Shown in pieces: positions 35,930 to 46,962 of a stretch of 64,000 bases of DNA (positions within the stretch are counted from its first letter, which is position 1; the number at the start of each line of letters is the position of its first letter). This DNA comes from Phoronis australis (Eukaryota > Phoronida > Phoronidae), in the NCBI GenBank assembly GCA_002633005.1, contig NMRA01000339.1, forward strand, positions 4,010 to 68,009, given 5' to 3'. Both the position numbers and the translations under genes were made by a program. Under the pieces are notes generated by a model, which saw nothing but the letters and a program-made list of their open reading frames with translations, searched no databases and was not told the origin of the DNA.

Positions 35930-36412
35930 CCATGAAAACACAAACTATTACAAATAATTCAAAGCGTGGGAACATGTTTAAAAAAAACTGTTTGATAACT
36001 GACTCGTTCGTTAGGCTTCTGTTTGGTCCTCCGGGTGTAGGATATTTTTGCCAGTTCTTTTTCTCAGCCCTAAAAAACATTGTAAGCACATCTTTTTTAG
36101 ATGTGGTGCAAAATCAGGATGGTCTGTAAGACACATCTGCACTCCACCAAGATTTCATTTCACTTGTGGAATTTCGTGGCAGCAAACGCAAGTGTCAGTC
36201 GTTGGGTCGGATCACTGACACCATGACAACTCATTCAAATGGTTTTTGGGACTATTCATATGTTCCGTTGTCTGTGCACGTTCACGGAGCCTCTCTATTA
36301 TTTCTTGATCAGTGTATTGCAGTTCGAACTGATAGCCTGTGAAACCTAACAATCGACCAGTGAAGTCTTCGTCGGATGAGCACTCGTCTAAGTCAGGATG
36401 GCAAGTAGCCAC
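35930..36412 (-). pseudogene. P2X7-receptor C-terminal-domain-like sequence, disrupted
   Basis: From the ATG at 36412 the frame reads MATCHPDLDECSSDEDF, then LLGFTGYQFELQYTDQEI, then SWCQ. After an in-frame TGA (about 36210) it continues with DTCVCCHEIPQV, a second TGA, then CLTDHPDF. WCxC, CxCCxEI and C-x-T-x-H-x-x-F are the zinc-binding signature of the P2X7 receptor cytoplasmic (ballast) domain, which occurs in many stand-alone invertebrate proteins. After CLTDHPDF a shift of frame (FRAEKKNWQKYPTPGGPNRS) is needed. Two stops plus a shift indicate a dead copy, or a capture inside a mobile element. Confidence 0.5.
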
Positions 36413-37026
36413 ATTGATGTTTATATTGTTTCAAAATGAATTATTCTCACCCTAACTACCGCTATGCTTATATAAAACTGAAACAAAGTCTGTCTCAATA
36501 GATCCAATTTGAAATGACTTGGAGTGTTCGTGAGTGCAAATGTTTTGAGAAGCCAGCAATGAATAATCACTGCGTTACCGGCTTTAGATGCAATAAACCG
36601 GCTAATTGACTGGGCAACGAGGCCGAGTGAGCGCATGATAATTCAGTGTTTGCTGTTAGAAAGCTGTTGTGAAACAATAACTCCATTTTATATCCTATTG
36701 TCAGATGTTAGGGTAATCTTTATTTAGATATTCATATACATTATTCAAATCAATGTGACTGTACAACTTTTGCCCTGACGGAGGGAAGGGTAACCTGACT
36801 TTGCGGTCTGGCTCCGAAGAGCTAGTAAGTAGATTTACAGTTGTACATACATTTTCTTTAACTCACAAGTATAGTCTTTTCATGATTGGAAGTTTAGTTT
36901 CCAACTTTGGCGGGTGTATGTTCGTGATGTCTTCAGTCCGGCCGTGATGGGCGTGATCGGGTTCCGAGCCACTGGCTGGGATAACAAGCGTTTTACATGT
37001 TTGGAACTGAAAAAATCGCGAGTCTA

Positions 37027-38577
37027 ACAAGAGCAACGCGCAGCCTTGAGATGCACCCACGAGTGCATCACAAATGGTGTGCTTTTTAGGGTTATTTATT
37101 TGTATCGCAAAAATGGTCACTAGATGGCGCAAAAACGTGCAATCCATCCAAAAACAAGAACATGCCATATTCCACAAAAATTTATCAAGGAACTTCAGAG
37201 AAACAATGGAAAACAGAGAAAAATGAAATTGCCCCTTGTGGGCACAGCGTCCGTTGGATCCACCTGAAAGTCTTTGTTATCTTCATATATTAACACACTT
37301 ACTAAACTTAATAAAGATCCTCTACATAGTGGGTTTAAGAGATACAGCTATGGACGCAAAACAAAACTACCACTAAGAGGCGCCTCAGTAGTCAGCAGCC
37401 ATCAACAAACGTCCTCTTCACACTGAAAACACATATGCAAATTTTCAAAACCATCCCTAGAATGATTTGGTTGCTAGAGGGGTGGACGCCAAAAACAAGA
37501 TTTGAAAACAGCAAAAATTGCCACTAGATGGCGCAAAATACTCGATTCCATCCAAAGACAGGAGGATATCATCATTTGACCAATACATGCCTATATCCAA
37601 AATTTTATGAAAATCTCTTGAAGACCTTCGCAGATACAGAAGTAAACATAAAAAACTAAAATTGCCAATAGGGGGCACACCAGTAGTCAGATCCGTCCGA
37701 AAGATATCGTCGTTTGTTGTCAACATCATATAAATACGTCTTGCCAATAAGTAAAGATCCTGCAAACGGTTTAGGAGATACGGCCATGAGCGCAAAATAA
37801 CAAAACTGCCAAATAGGAGACCCCACAGTAGTCGAAGTCATCGGAAAATCATCGTCAGCCGTCCACTTCACAGTAGAAACATACATGTCAATTTTCAAAA
37901 TTATCCTGAAAGTGGTTTGGGTGATAGATAGACGAGTGTACGCCAAAAAGCAGATTCAAAAACAGCAAAAATGGCCACTAGGTAGCGCAAACTATCCGAA
38001 AGTCATCGTCCTCCATTATCAACATCACACAAATAAATGTACTAAATTTAGTAAAGATCCTGCACATGGTTTAGGAGATACAGCCATAAGTGCAAAAAAA
38101 CAAAACTGCCACTAGGAGGTGCCACATTAATCAAACTCGTCGGAAAATCATCGTCAAGCGTCCACTTCATAGTAAACATACATGCCAATTTTCACAATCA
38201 TCCTTTGAGTGGTTTGGTTGATAGCGAGGTGACGCAAAAACAGACTCGAAAACAGTAAAAATGGCCACTAGGTGGTGCAAACTATGTAGAATTCTTCCGA
38301 AAATGTAAGGATAGCGTCACCTGACTAATAGGGGCCTATATATCAAATTTTATGAAAATCCGTTGAGGACTTTTGATGGTACAGAGGTAAAAAACTAAAT
38401 TGCCACTAGAGGGCACACCAGTAGTTGGATCCGTCCAAAAGTTAGCTCATACCGTCCCACCTACGGAAGGATCACGAGCTAAATTTCATGAACATACATC
38501 AAGGCATTTTGGAAATAGAGCAACGGTTGCCGGACGGCATAATGCGTCCACATATATAAATATTTGGCACATAATAA
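37027..38577 (+). mobile_element. Composite repeat copy 3 with a CTCF-like motif array (longest regular copy)
   Basis: The head is AACAAGAGCAACGC then TGCACCCACGA. The tail hairpin reads TAATGCGTCCACATATATAA and ends near 38577. CCACTAGGNGGCGC-type sites lie at about 37117, 37369, 37519, 37664, 37805, 37971, 38107, 38262 and 38401, spaced mostly 136-155 bp. Module boundaries repeat GGAGATACAGCCAT, CATCGTC and AAAATTTTATGAAAATC-like blocks. Modules align with those of copies 1 and 4. Confidence 0.82.
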
Positions 38578-41096
38578 AATTACAACATGCAGCTATGTTC
38601 TCCTGTCTGTATCTCACGGACGAATAGATTTGAATTGATCACCAAACAGACTCCAAACTCCCGCGACCGACCTTGCGGTAAATTGGCCTACCGAACTTTG
38701 CAGGCTACGGTACGTTCAAATACCTAAAAATCCGTAACAGCGAAATAAAATACCATGTTTGTGTAATAACTCTATGTATTTGTAAGGGTTTTACATTGAA
38801 TTTTGATGATTTATTGGTGTAAAACCATGAATTCAAGCGATAAACTGACACCAGTAAGCGTGTTGTGAACTGCTGAACAGACTGCATTCAAACCTCCGAT
38901 GTCATTGGTTAATTTCAACACCTCCGTCTGCTGTCAGTTGTCAGGTAAAAGAGCTGTACTTGCTGTTAATGAGAGGAACTACTCGATCTAAATTGATACA
39001 AAATAGGTTGTTCTTTGAGTGGCATTCTTCTTTAACCACCCTACTCCTTTCAAAACCCAGGGGAAACATTGAGTGGTTAATAGTCTAATAGTCGGAGAGT
39101 TACTCCCATAAAATAACAGGCATTATTCAGTGGGAGAAAATGGTTCTCTAATATTACTTGTAATCTGAAAACCACCAATCAGATTACCAAATGGTGAATT
39201 CGGACATCCAGATCTAGTAATGGCACATAACAGAACTTCTAACATCTAAGTGGGTTCACATGCACCTTTAATCAGCCCTTGACGATATACTATAGACATA
39301 GTATAGTTGAGGATAGCCTTGGTACAAAGCTGTATACTAAATATACAGCTTTGCGCCTATGAGGGTAAAAAATGACCACATAAAATCTGACACAAAATTA
39401 GGGTTACTAAAAACTACACCCTTCCTCGAGTACACTAAATCATTTACCGATTTTGGAAAAATTGGTGTAGTACCGTTATTCTGCAGCTAAAATTGTGGAG
39501 CGATTTTATGCGTCAGTTTTCGGTACCATGAAATATTGCGTCACCTATTGGCCAGTTATTTTCGCCGATTCTTCAATCAACTGTTGTTCTTTCACGAGGT
39601 TGCGTACACATCATGGAAAATTATCGGAACTGGTTCCACTTCATTGTAAGTTTTTAGAATTTTGATACCAGCAAACCGAATTTTAGAAGAAATTTTGCTG
39701 CTGCCAAGCTCATCATCTCCCAATTAAGAGAATATGTCGCAAAAATTTAAGGAAATGGCGCGTGCGCGCGTCACGAGCATACTGTTTTCGAAATGACGAT
39801 ATAACTTTTTTTTGTTAGAAAAAGCGAAGTATTACGCAAGAAAATTACATCGATTAGATTGTTTTTTCACTTAAACGACTGTAACAGGCAAGGTGAGTGT
39901 CGGTTGACTCCCAGATTTTATATGCACCCCGTCCGGTCTTTAGCTTTACATGTTGATACAAGTTTTACGGCGAGGTAACGAGCAGAACTACCCTGGATGT
40001 GTGCAATTTCGTGGTCTATGGAAAATTATCGCACAGCAAGCTGTATTTTGACAATAGTCTTCATACGGCTAGCTGGCTGGCTAAGTCGAGGGCTGATTAA
40101 AGCAATAACTTATGAATAAGCCTGTGTGGGTGGCTCATTGTTGACAAGGCATTTCAGCACTATAATTTGAGCAACCTTTTTTCCAGCAGCAGAATTTTTG
40201 GTTTTCTTGCACGACAAACAGTTTAATATAAAGCCGGTGTCTAGCCCTGAATGAATCGATGATTGAATGGTGTCTTTAACCAACGCAACCGGCTTCGTCT
40301 TCCATTTGCTACTTTCTGTCTGATTTTAGTGTTGTGAATCTGCTTAGAATTTGTGCTTTTTCGTCCCTTTCACAAAAACAGATAACACTTAATACTTACT
40401 ATTGTTGTTTCGGCACTGAGTGGTGAAGTCTCCACTAAATTTTAGCACATTTTGTGCAGGTAATATCTTTGAAAAACTCAAAAAACACGTCACTTCTTTT
40501 TCACCTTGATACCGACAGCTTTACAGGTGGCGCTTTGTCTGATAATTACAACAGCGTCATCTAGTAGCGATTCGATAAATCACTGTTGAACCTTGGTCGC
40601 CGACCCGTCAAGCCGCCGGCTGACAACGTAAAGCTCATAAAGACGACATGACAAATTTTCATGTGTTTTTGCATATCCATCTTATTTGAAAATACCATTG
40701 AGCTTCACATTGGGAGCATCTTTTAACCTCCTTTTATTGATAGGACTAACATCACATGCGCGCACCGTCCAACCTAAAACATGCCGGTGGTGGCGAATTT
40801 TTGAGAATGTGGATCTTTTACTATATTTAAAAAACTACTTACATGTAGCTTCACTATATGCGAATAGTGACAGGATTACTTGGATACAATGAATATACAT
40901 AACCCAGAAAGCGCCAAGAGGCATTATATCTGGGTTAAAAAAGTACAAAGAAATCTATATACAATTATTTTACACAAATACATAAAAACAAGAAATCTGT
41001 ATACAATTATTTTACACAAATACATAAATTATAAAAAAGCTGTTGTTAAGATTGCAATGACATATGATTACGAAATAAATCATTTTCATACACATT
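38578..41096. other. Intergenic stretch
   Basis: No gene was recognised. It holds the short perfect hairpin at 39325-39353 and a 2x direct repeat of about 48 bp at roughly 40944-41030 (TACAATTATTTTACACAAAT twice). Confidence 0.5.
39325..39353. other. Perfect 12-bp stem hairpin
   Basis: CAAAGCTGTATA, five loop bases CTAAA, then TATACAGCTTTG. The stem is perfect, but only AT-rich unique sequence surrounds it. It could be a hairpin or a chance palindrome. Confidence 0.7.
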
Positions 41097-41099
41097 CTA

Positions 41100-41790
41100 T
41101 CCACTCACACAAAGAGATTTAATATTATAAAGAAATTTTGATAAAACCTTATTTTCATTTGAGTTGAGTTCTTGACTTCCATTTAGAAAAAAAAATAATT
41201 TTGGTGTACACTTGCGGAATTTCATAATATGTTTTATAAATATTGGGGTATTGTTCGAGTGTCTGGAAAAGCTGTACCCTCTGCTCCTTGCATGCCACAC
41301 AAGCAAAGAAAACATGAGCATTTGTCCACAGCAACACAGAGGCGAAATATTATTGGAATTATGTCTAAATTTCTCGTTGTTTAGGAATAGACCGCATCTT
41401 GATCTGTAAAGGATTATTTCGTGGTTGCGAGGAAGTTGGAACGATGTCCATGGGACTGACAACTCTTGAGTGGTAGCATGCATTTTAAAGTTATTTTTTA
41501 GAGTGACGATTGAAGTGCTTTCTTTTATTTTGGATGGTAAGGAATTCCAGTTGTCAATACAATTAGGTAATATGGTAGTACTCTTTCAGTTGCAAGATTC
41601 GTGTACAATAACACCGTCTTGATGAATAGGCCTAGACCTAATGTTTTCCACTGTATGCGACTTCAGTGCACGAAGTTCATATGGAGAATTTCTCGCTTAC
41701 ACTGATGACCGGATTCCCTAAGCCCAAGAAAACTTTTACGATGCCTATTCAGCGCGCCCTTTCTGTCTTTGTATTGGAGTATGTCTGAGC
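41100..41790 (-). pseudogene. Decayed C-terminal fragment, possibly a non-LTR retrotransposon polyprotein
   Basis: Reading the minus strand from about 41690, a frame gives YELRALKSHTVENIR, a TGA, then NCIDNWNSLPSKIKESTS and a longer open stretch to 41100. WNSLP followed by a short FK-type tail is typical of the extreme C-terminus of CR1/L2-like reverse transcriptase polyproteins. The identification rests on that motif alone. The frame is broken, so it is not a working gene. Confidence 0.3.
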
Positions 41791-41810
41791 TAATGGAGTG
41801 GAAACTGAGG

Positions 41811-42670
41811 TAATAGCTAGCATTACTGTCTCAACAATGGTTATTGTTAGTACCCCCAATTTGGTTTTCTCTGACATTTGCAGAGTTAAATAGCCCGCAA
41901 CTCTGGAGAGTAGTTTTAACTTGGTACATTATAAATATTACAAAATGACTAAAAAGGTTAACTTGTGTTTATCTTCATAAAGGACCACTTCCCAAAGGTA
42001 CGATATGTTTCATAATGATTTTCTTTATTTAATTTTTAATGCTTCTGCCCACTTTTTTTTTCTTATCGGGTTTGATAACTTTTTATCTAAGTTTTGAACT
42101 TGAAGTACCAAAACAGTGGTATACCTAGATTTTGATCGCGGTTTAACTTAATTAGTTAAGTTCATTGTGAGCCCATCCCTAAACTTACCACATTACAGGT
42201 ACACTAAACATTTCACGTGTCATTGAAGTTTAATCTTTTCTAGAACTCAAATCATAAAGTATATACAAATGTTCAAATATGGTGATAACCAAATTGTAGA
42301 TTTGGAATCTCTGGACAATTTTGGTGGCAATAACTATATAACTATTCTCGCTCTTTGTCAGTAATAAAAATGAAAAGTGGGCACAACTACTGTTTCTTGG
42401 TCAAAAATCTGATTAAACGAGACTGAAAGAATATTAAAAAATGAATCCATGTGATATTGTTAACTCTGATCAGCGTTTGTATAACCACCGAGTATATCAA
42501 TACGCGCGGTAGTTTACCTTCAATCGTACCCAATGGTTGCAGTTTTTAGATTATTAGTTCATTGATTAAAAAAAGAAAAAAAACGTACTTGGTTGTTTTT
42601 TCAGCTGAATACCGCCGTGGTGTTCGTTTATAACGAAAATTAAGGATTAATACATTTTGAAAATTCGCCA
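41811..42670. repeat. Left half of a dispersed repeat, interrupted by a retrotransposon
   Basis: From AGGTAATAGCTAGCATTACTG it aligns with 3902-4795 and 6211-7110 (shared TTGGTTTTCTCTG, AAGTACCAAAACAGTGGTA and GAATACCGCCGTGGTGTTCG). It is more diverged than those two are from each other. It stops at AAATTCGCCA, where retrotransposon sequence begins. Confidence 0.8.
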
Positions 42671-43485
42671 TGGACACCATTTTCAAGAGTGAACCAACCA
42701 CTATACAGAGTGCCATTTAATCGTATACAGTGTACAGTTCAACGAACTTCTGTAAATCATACGAATATTGTATCATTATACGATTAAATGGCACTCTTTA
42801 TAGTGGTTGGTTCACTCTTGAAAATGGTGTCCGTCAGGGGGACGTTTTATCACCGACACTCTTTGTTTTATATATAAATGACTTAGCTCTGGACATTAAA
42901 AAACTGGGTAAAGGTGTCAAATGTGGCCCGAACAATGAATATTTCAGTGCTTCTTTATACCGACGATATTGCACTTTTGTCTGAGAATGAGAATGACGTG
43001 CAAGATATGTTGAAGGTTTTAAACAACTGTGTAAAAAGTTGAGAATGGTTTTAAATTGGAAAATCTAATGTTGTCCATTTCCGAGCTAAGACTATGCCTA
43101 GAAGCAATTTTGAATTTGTTAGGAACAGTGTCATCAGTTATAAATCCTCATACAAATATTTAGGCTGTATTCTGGATCAACACCTTGACTTCAAAGAAAA
43201 TGTCTCGTTATGTGAAGCTTTTGGGAGAGCGTTAGGAAAAATATGCTCAACATTCCGTGATAACAAGAATCTAGGATTCGAAACGTATTTAAAAAACATT
43301 ATTTAATTCGTGTGTGACACCAATTTTGGATTACGGGTCTTCTGTTTGGGGTTACAAAAATTTTGGTAATGATGAAAATATTCAAAACAGAACTGTGCGT
43401 TTTTATTTAGGGGTCAACCGATTTACAGACCCTCATGCTCTTAGAGTCGATATGGGGTGGGACTCCACCGGAAGTAGATTCAAAT
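42671..43485 (+). mobile_element. Non-LTR retrotransposon fragment 1 (reverse transcriptase, frameshifted)
   Basis: The translation gives LNGTLYSGWFTLENGVRQGD, LSPTLFVLYINDLALDI, then after a frame change LLYTDDIALLSENENDV, and finally YKSSYKYLGCILDQHLDF. NGVRQGDxLSP, YxDD and YLG are the reverse transcriptase blocks 4, 5 and 7 of non-LTR elements (CR1/jockey-like). The catalytic box reads YTDD here against YADD in the second copy. Stops and frame changes make it non-functional. A 55-bp inverted copy of its own 5' sequence lies at 42672-42726. Confidence 0.9.
42672..42832. repeat. Inverted repeat of about 55 bp at the retrotransposon 5' end
   Basis: The left arm 42672-42726 (GGACACCATTTTCAAGAGTG...) is the reverse complement of the right arm 42777-42832 (...CACTCTTGAAAATGGTGTCC), with a spacer of about 50 bp. 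Only one or two mismatches are visible. The right arm is reverse transcriptase coding sequence. Confidence 0.9.
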
Positions 43486-43735
43486 AGGCCTTTTGCGAGT
43501 TTATAACAATAACGCGAGATTATGTGAGACTTAACTGTGACGTCACGGGAAGTGGGGCAAAAGCTTGTCGTTTGGTCATTTGCCCAATACGGTAGCAGAG
43601 TGTATTCTGTTATTGTCTTCGAGTTTTTAGCCGTTTAGTTCGAAAAATGTCCAAAAGCATTGCTGTTATGGCAAATGAACTTCAGATTCGCACTACAATA
43701 CGTTCTATCGCGTTCTGTACTAATTTCGTCCCGTG
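43486..43735. other. Unique tail of a contig before an N
   Basis: At 43486 the sequence leaves the alignment with the second retrotransposon copy, and 250 bp of unrelated sequence follows up to the N. A short frame from 43647 (MSKSIAVMANELQIR) has no recognised relatives. Confidence 0.5.
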
Positions 43736-43736
43736 N
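43736..43736. other. Assembly gap/join (single N)
   Basis: Sequence after the N restarts at ACACTCTTTGTTTTATATAT, which is also found at 42856. The join therefore places two near-identical retrotransposon segments in tandem. Confidence 0.9.
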
Positions 43737-44986
43737 ACACTCTTTGTTTTATATATAAATGACTTAGCTCTGGACATTAAAAACTGGGTAAAGGTGTCAA
43801 ATGTGGCCCGAACAATGAATATTTCAGTGCTTCTTTATGCCGACGATATTGCACTTTTGTCTGAGAATGAGAATGACGTGCTAGATATGTTGAAGGTTTT
43901 AAACAACTGTGTAAAAAGTTGAGAATGGTTTTAAATTGGAAGATCTAATGTTGTCCATTTCCGAGCTAAGACTATGCCTAGAAGCAATTTTGAATTTGTT
44001 TTGAACAGTTTCATCAGTTATAAATCCTCACACAAATATTTAGGCTGTATTCTGGATCAACACCTTGACTTCAAAGAAAATTTCTCGTTATGTGAAGCTT
44101 TTGGGAGAGCGTTACGAAAAATATGCTCAACATTCCGTGATAACAAGAATCTAGGATTCGAAACGTTTTTAAAAAACATTATTTAATTCGTGTGTGACAC
44201 CAATTTTGGATTACGGGTCATCTGTTTGGGGTTACAAAAATTTTGGTAATGATGAAAATATTCAAAACAGAACTATGCGTTTTTATTTAGGGGTCAACCG
44301 ATTTACAGCCACTCATGCTCTATAGTGTCGATATGGGGTGGGACTCCACCGGAAGTAGATTCAAATTGAATATGTTGGGTCTTTGGAACTAGTGACCACA
44401 GGTGGTGATAGGTTACTGAAGAAGGTATTTTTGTGGGACTACTCTGTTGGTAGAAATGGTTGGATAGACGGAATGAAAAATTTGTTTACCATAACTATGC
44501 AATCCTGTTTTCAAAATTTGAGTACTTGTAACATAGTAGAGGCTAAAAACAAACTATTTGAATATTCGAAACATGTTTGGGGTGAGTCCGTTATAACAAA
44601 ACCCAAGTTAAGAACCTACATTTTATTTAAGCACGAGTTTTTAACTGAACCGTATGTAAAGCTTAATTTATCTCTTTCCGAGCGATCTCTTTTGGCTCAG
44701 CTTAGAGCAGGAAATTCCCATTGCACTTGGAAACTGGTCGTTATGTAAACACTCCTGTAAGTGAAAGGCTTTGCTTGTGTTGTGATTCCGGTTCTGTGTG
44801 TTCCCTAGGTAATTTGCCAAATATATCAAGTCTGCTTGACGCATATAGTAGGCCTACATCTGAGTTGTGTAATTAAAGTGACTAATAAGCCCAACTTGGC
44901 TGGGTACTTATCTTTCTTAAAAATGTTATACCTATAACTGTTTGAATTAATTGTACTTGTCACTATAAATACAATACAATACAATA
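43737..44986 (+). mobile_element. Non-LTR retrotransposon fragment 2 (reverse transcriptase to 3' end)
   Basis: It begins in mid-domain at LFVLYINDLALDI and includes LLYADDIALLSENENDV and the C-terminal region from 44383 (KVFLWDYSVGRNGWIDGM, PKLRTYILFKHEFLTEPYVK, RSLLAQLRAGN). A frameshift near 44717 moves PLHLETGRYVNTPVSERLC into another frame. The 3' end is a short tandem ATACAATACAATACAAT tail at about 44968-44986, as in CR1/RTE-like elements. It is a dead copy with several frame breaks. 43737-44366 duplicates 42856-43485. Confidence 0.9.
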
Positions 44987-45210
44987 GTCAGAGATGTCTA
45001 ATACAGTTTATGGTCGGAAAATTACCTTTAATTGGGTTTTAAGTTGCTCGCATCGGGCAATGCGGTCATCACAATTGTACCTGATTCTGGCGCCGCGCTC
45101 CCTTTGATCCTGGTACAAGGCCGCTCAGAAGAACGAGCGGTGAAAATTCCCGAATTCGTCATATGCCTTTAGAAATGTGCGACTTCCTTGTAAGCGTATT
45201 ATTCACGGTA
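44987..45210. repeat. Right half of the dispersed repeat split by the retrotransposon
   Basis: From GTCAGAGATGT it resumes alignment with 4823-5015 and 7130-7325 (GCTCGCA, CAATGCGGTCATCACAA, GAACGAGCGGTGAAAATTCCC, GCGACTTCCTTGTAAG). Together with 41811-42670 it shows that the retrotransposon landed inside an older repeat. Confidence 0.8.
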
Positions 45211-46150
45211 TGTTGGTCATTCCCGGCCCATATTAGCTCGTGTTTGCGCCACAATTTTTGGCAAACGCAGATAGGCCTACTTAATTGTTTTTTCAGTTTT
45301 TCGACAATATTAAATAGTTCCTCTGTTGGTTTCTTCAGTAAAGTTTGTAAATCCATCGCTTATGTGTTATGTCTGACTTTAAGCACCTTACCACTGACAC
45401 TGAGTGAAAATAAGTTCCGTTATTACAAATGTTACTGGATTTGGTCGATTTGTTAAAGAGTTTTGTACATTAGATTTGTGGTGTTGCAGAATTGTTACCA
45501 TATGATATAAAGTTTATAAATTATTTTTGTTAAAGGTTATGTTAGTCTTGTTACGTCACTTCATGTTACCTGTTACTCAGGTAGCTCAATGTTTCTTGGT
45601 CTTGCTTGTTATTGAAGTTATTACTGTGTCATTGTCCTCAACGGACACAATATGATTTTTTTCATGGCCTAGCGCGCACAGTACAATTTGATATTAGTGA
45701 TTTTCAGGTATATAGATATGAACAGTGCTCCGGCAGTGGCGCTGCGCACTACGACTCCGTTTCCGTAGTCTGCTTCACTGTGCAATGAAGAAAATTAATT
45801 CATTTTTTAAAGAAAATGGAATCTGAGTGACGATGAAAAAAGAGAAGCTGCTGGTGAGATGTGAATTTTAATCAAAGCCTTAGTGAATCACTCAGAAACT
45901 AATAATTCTCTCGTTGTCAAACCTTAACTTAAGACGATTTCCAAAGCAATCGCGTCATTAATGCCAACACAAAAAACGGATTTGGTCTTTTGGGCAATTG
46001 AAGACTATTTCAAATACAACAAATTTGTTACGAACTGATTGCACAAAATATAAAAAATGTAATAAGCATTACAAAAAGAAGTGGGTTTGGCGCGCAAACG
46101 CTGTGGACCATAAACAAGTAGGTCTCTTATTATCACATTATGAGTGAAGT
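45211..46150. other. Intergenic stretch
   Basis: No exon, repeat or RNA gene was recognised. Confidence 0.5.
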
Positions 46151-46225
46151 TGTGGTGGTGCAGCTGAAAAGCACGCGCCTTCAATCTGCCAGGTCGCGAG
46201 TTCGAATCTGTGAGATGAGCAGTTT
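46151..46225 (+). repeat. tRNA-derived SINE head (or tRNA-like relic)
   Basis: GTGGTGCAGCTGAAAAGC stands where an A box would be, and GGTCGCGAGTTCGAATCTG forms a good B box about 40 bases later, as in RNA polymerase III tRNA promoters. No full cloverleaf with an acceptor stem and CCA-ready end is visible, so I call a SINE head rather than a tRNA gene. Confidence 0.6.
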
Positions 46226-46392
46226 TTCATGTTTGACAGTACGTTCTCCGCGTTTTTTTTTTCTTTCCGTTTGCCTTTTTTTCTTGGATAATACTTCAGG
46301 AATCAAGGAAAATGTTTGATTTTTAGAGGAAAAAACAGAAAAATTTTCCTGGGTGGGGGGGGAGGGTTTGCCCCCCTCCCGTCCTTGAGAAT

Positions 46393-46464
46393 GGCCGATA
46401 GAATGGTGCTTTTCTCGGGACCTGAAATTTTCAAAGATCTCGAGAAAAGCACCATTTATCGGCC
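46393..46464. repeat. Long imperfect hairpin (arms about 28 bp)
   Basis: The left arm 46393-46420 (GGCCGATAGAATGGTGCTTT...) pairs with the right arm 46437-46464 (...AAAGCACCATTTATCGGCC), with a loop of about 16 bases. There are only two or three mismatches. A G-run and C-run pair lies just before it (46355-46380). Confidence 0.85.
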
Positions 46465-46560
46465 AGTGCATTGTTACCGGTACCAAACGGACGTCTTGTT
46501 TAGTGTCTGGTATGGGTAAGATTAACAAGCCCTAGTGTTGGCTTACCTCAATTCTCCACA

Positions 46561-46961
46561 TTTCAAAAAATAACTGCCAAAACTGTCACTCTTCTATTTT
46601 TGTACCTAACCGCAAAAAATCAAAATTTTGTCAAAAGCTTTTATTACATTTACACAGTACAAACTTTGCTAGAAATTGACTAAACATTTCTAAATCTTTA
46701 TTTTTTGTGAGAGCATAGAATTTCAAATGTTGAACATGTTGCATGCAAAAGTAAAGATGTATTTGCATGCTCCAAACTATGCAAGAGCTTAACGACAATA
46801 ATTTTAAACATAATCTATGCGAAACAAAGTGCAGTTTTATTCATTGACAACTTGTAAACGTGAAAACAAAAAAATCTGCAAACAGGTGACCTTTTCACTA
46901 TTGACATACCTTTGGCGGAGGCTCACAATAACCCGCATCATGCAGTGTTATTCCCCAGCAC
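46561..46961. repeat. Unmerged contig overlap, left copy
   Basis: 401 bp that recur almost unchanged at 46963-47364 immediately across the N. The copies differ at only a few bases (for example TTTCAAAAAAT against TTTCAAGAAAT). Confidence 0.95.
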
Positions 46962-46962
46962 N
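46962..46962. other. Assembly gap/join (single N)
   Basis: It lies exactly between two copies of the same 400 bp, so the two contigs probably overlap rather than being separated by a gap. Confidence 0.9.

Noticed and set aside
46151-46225. Functional tRNA gene
   Set aside because: The B box is good, but the acceptor stem and anticodon arm do not pair convincingly. A SINE head is more likely.
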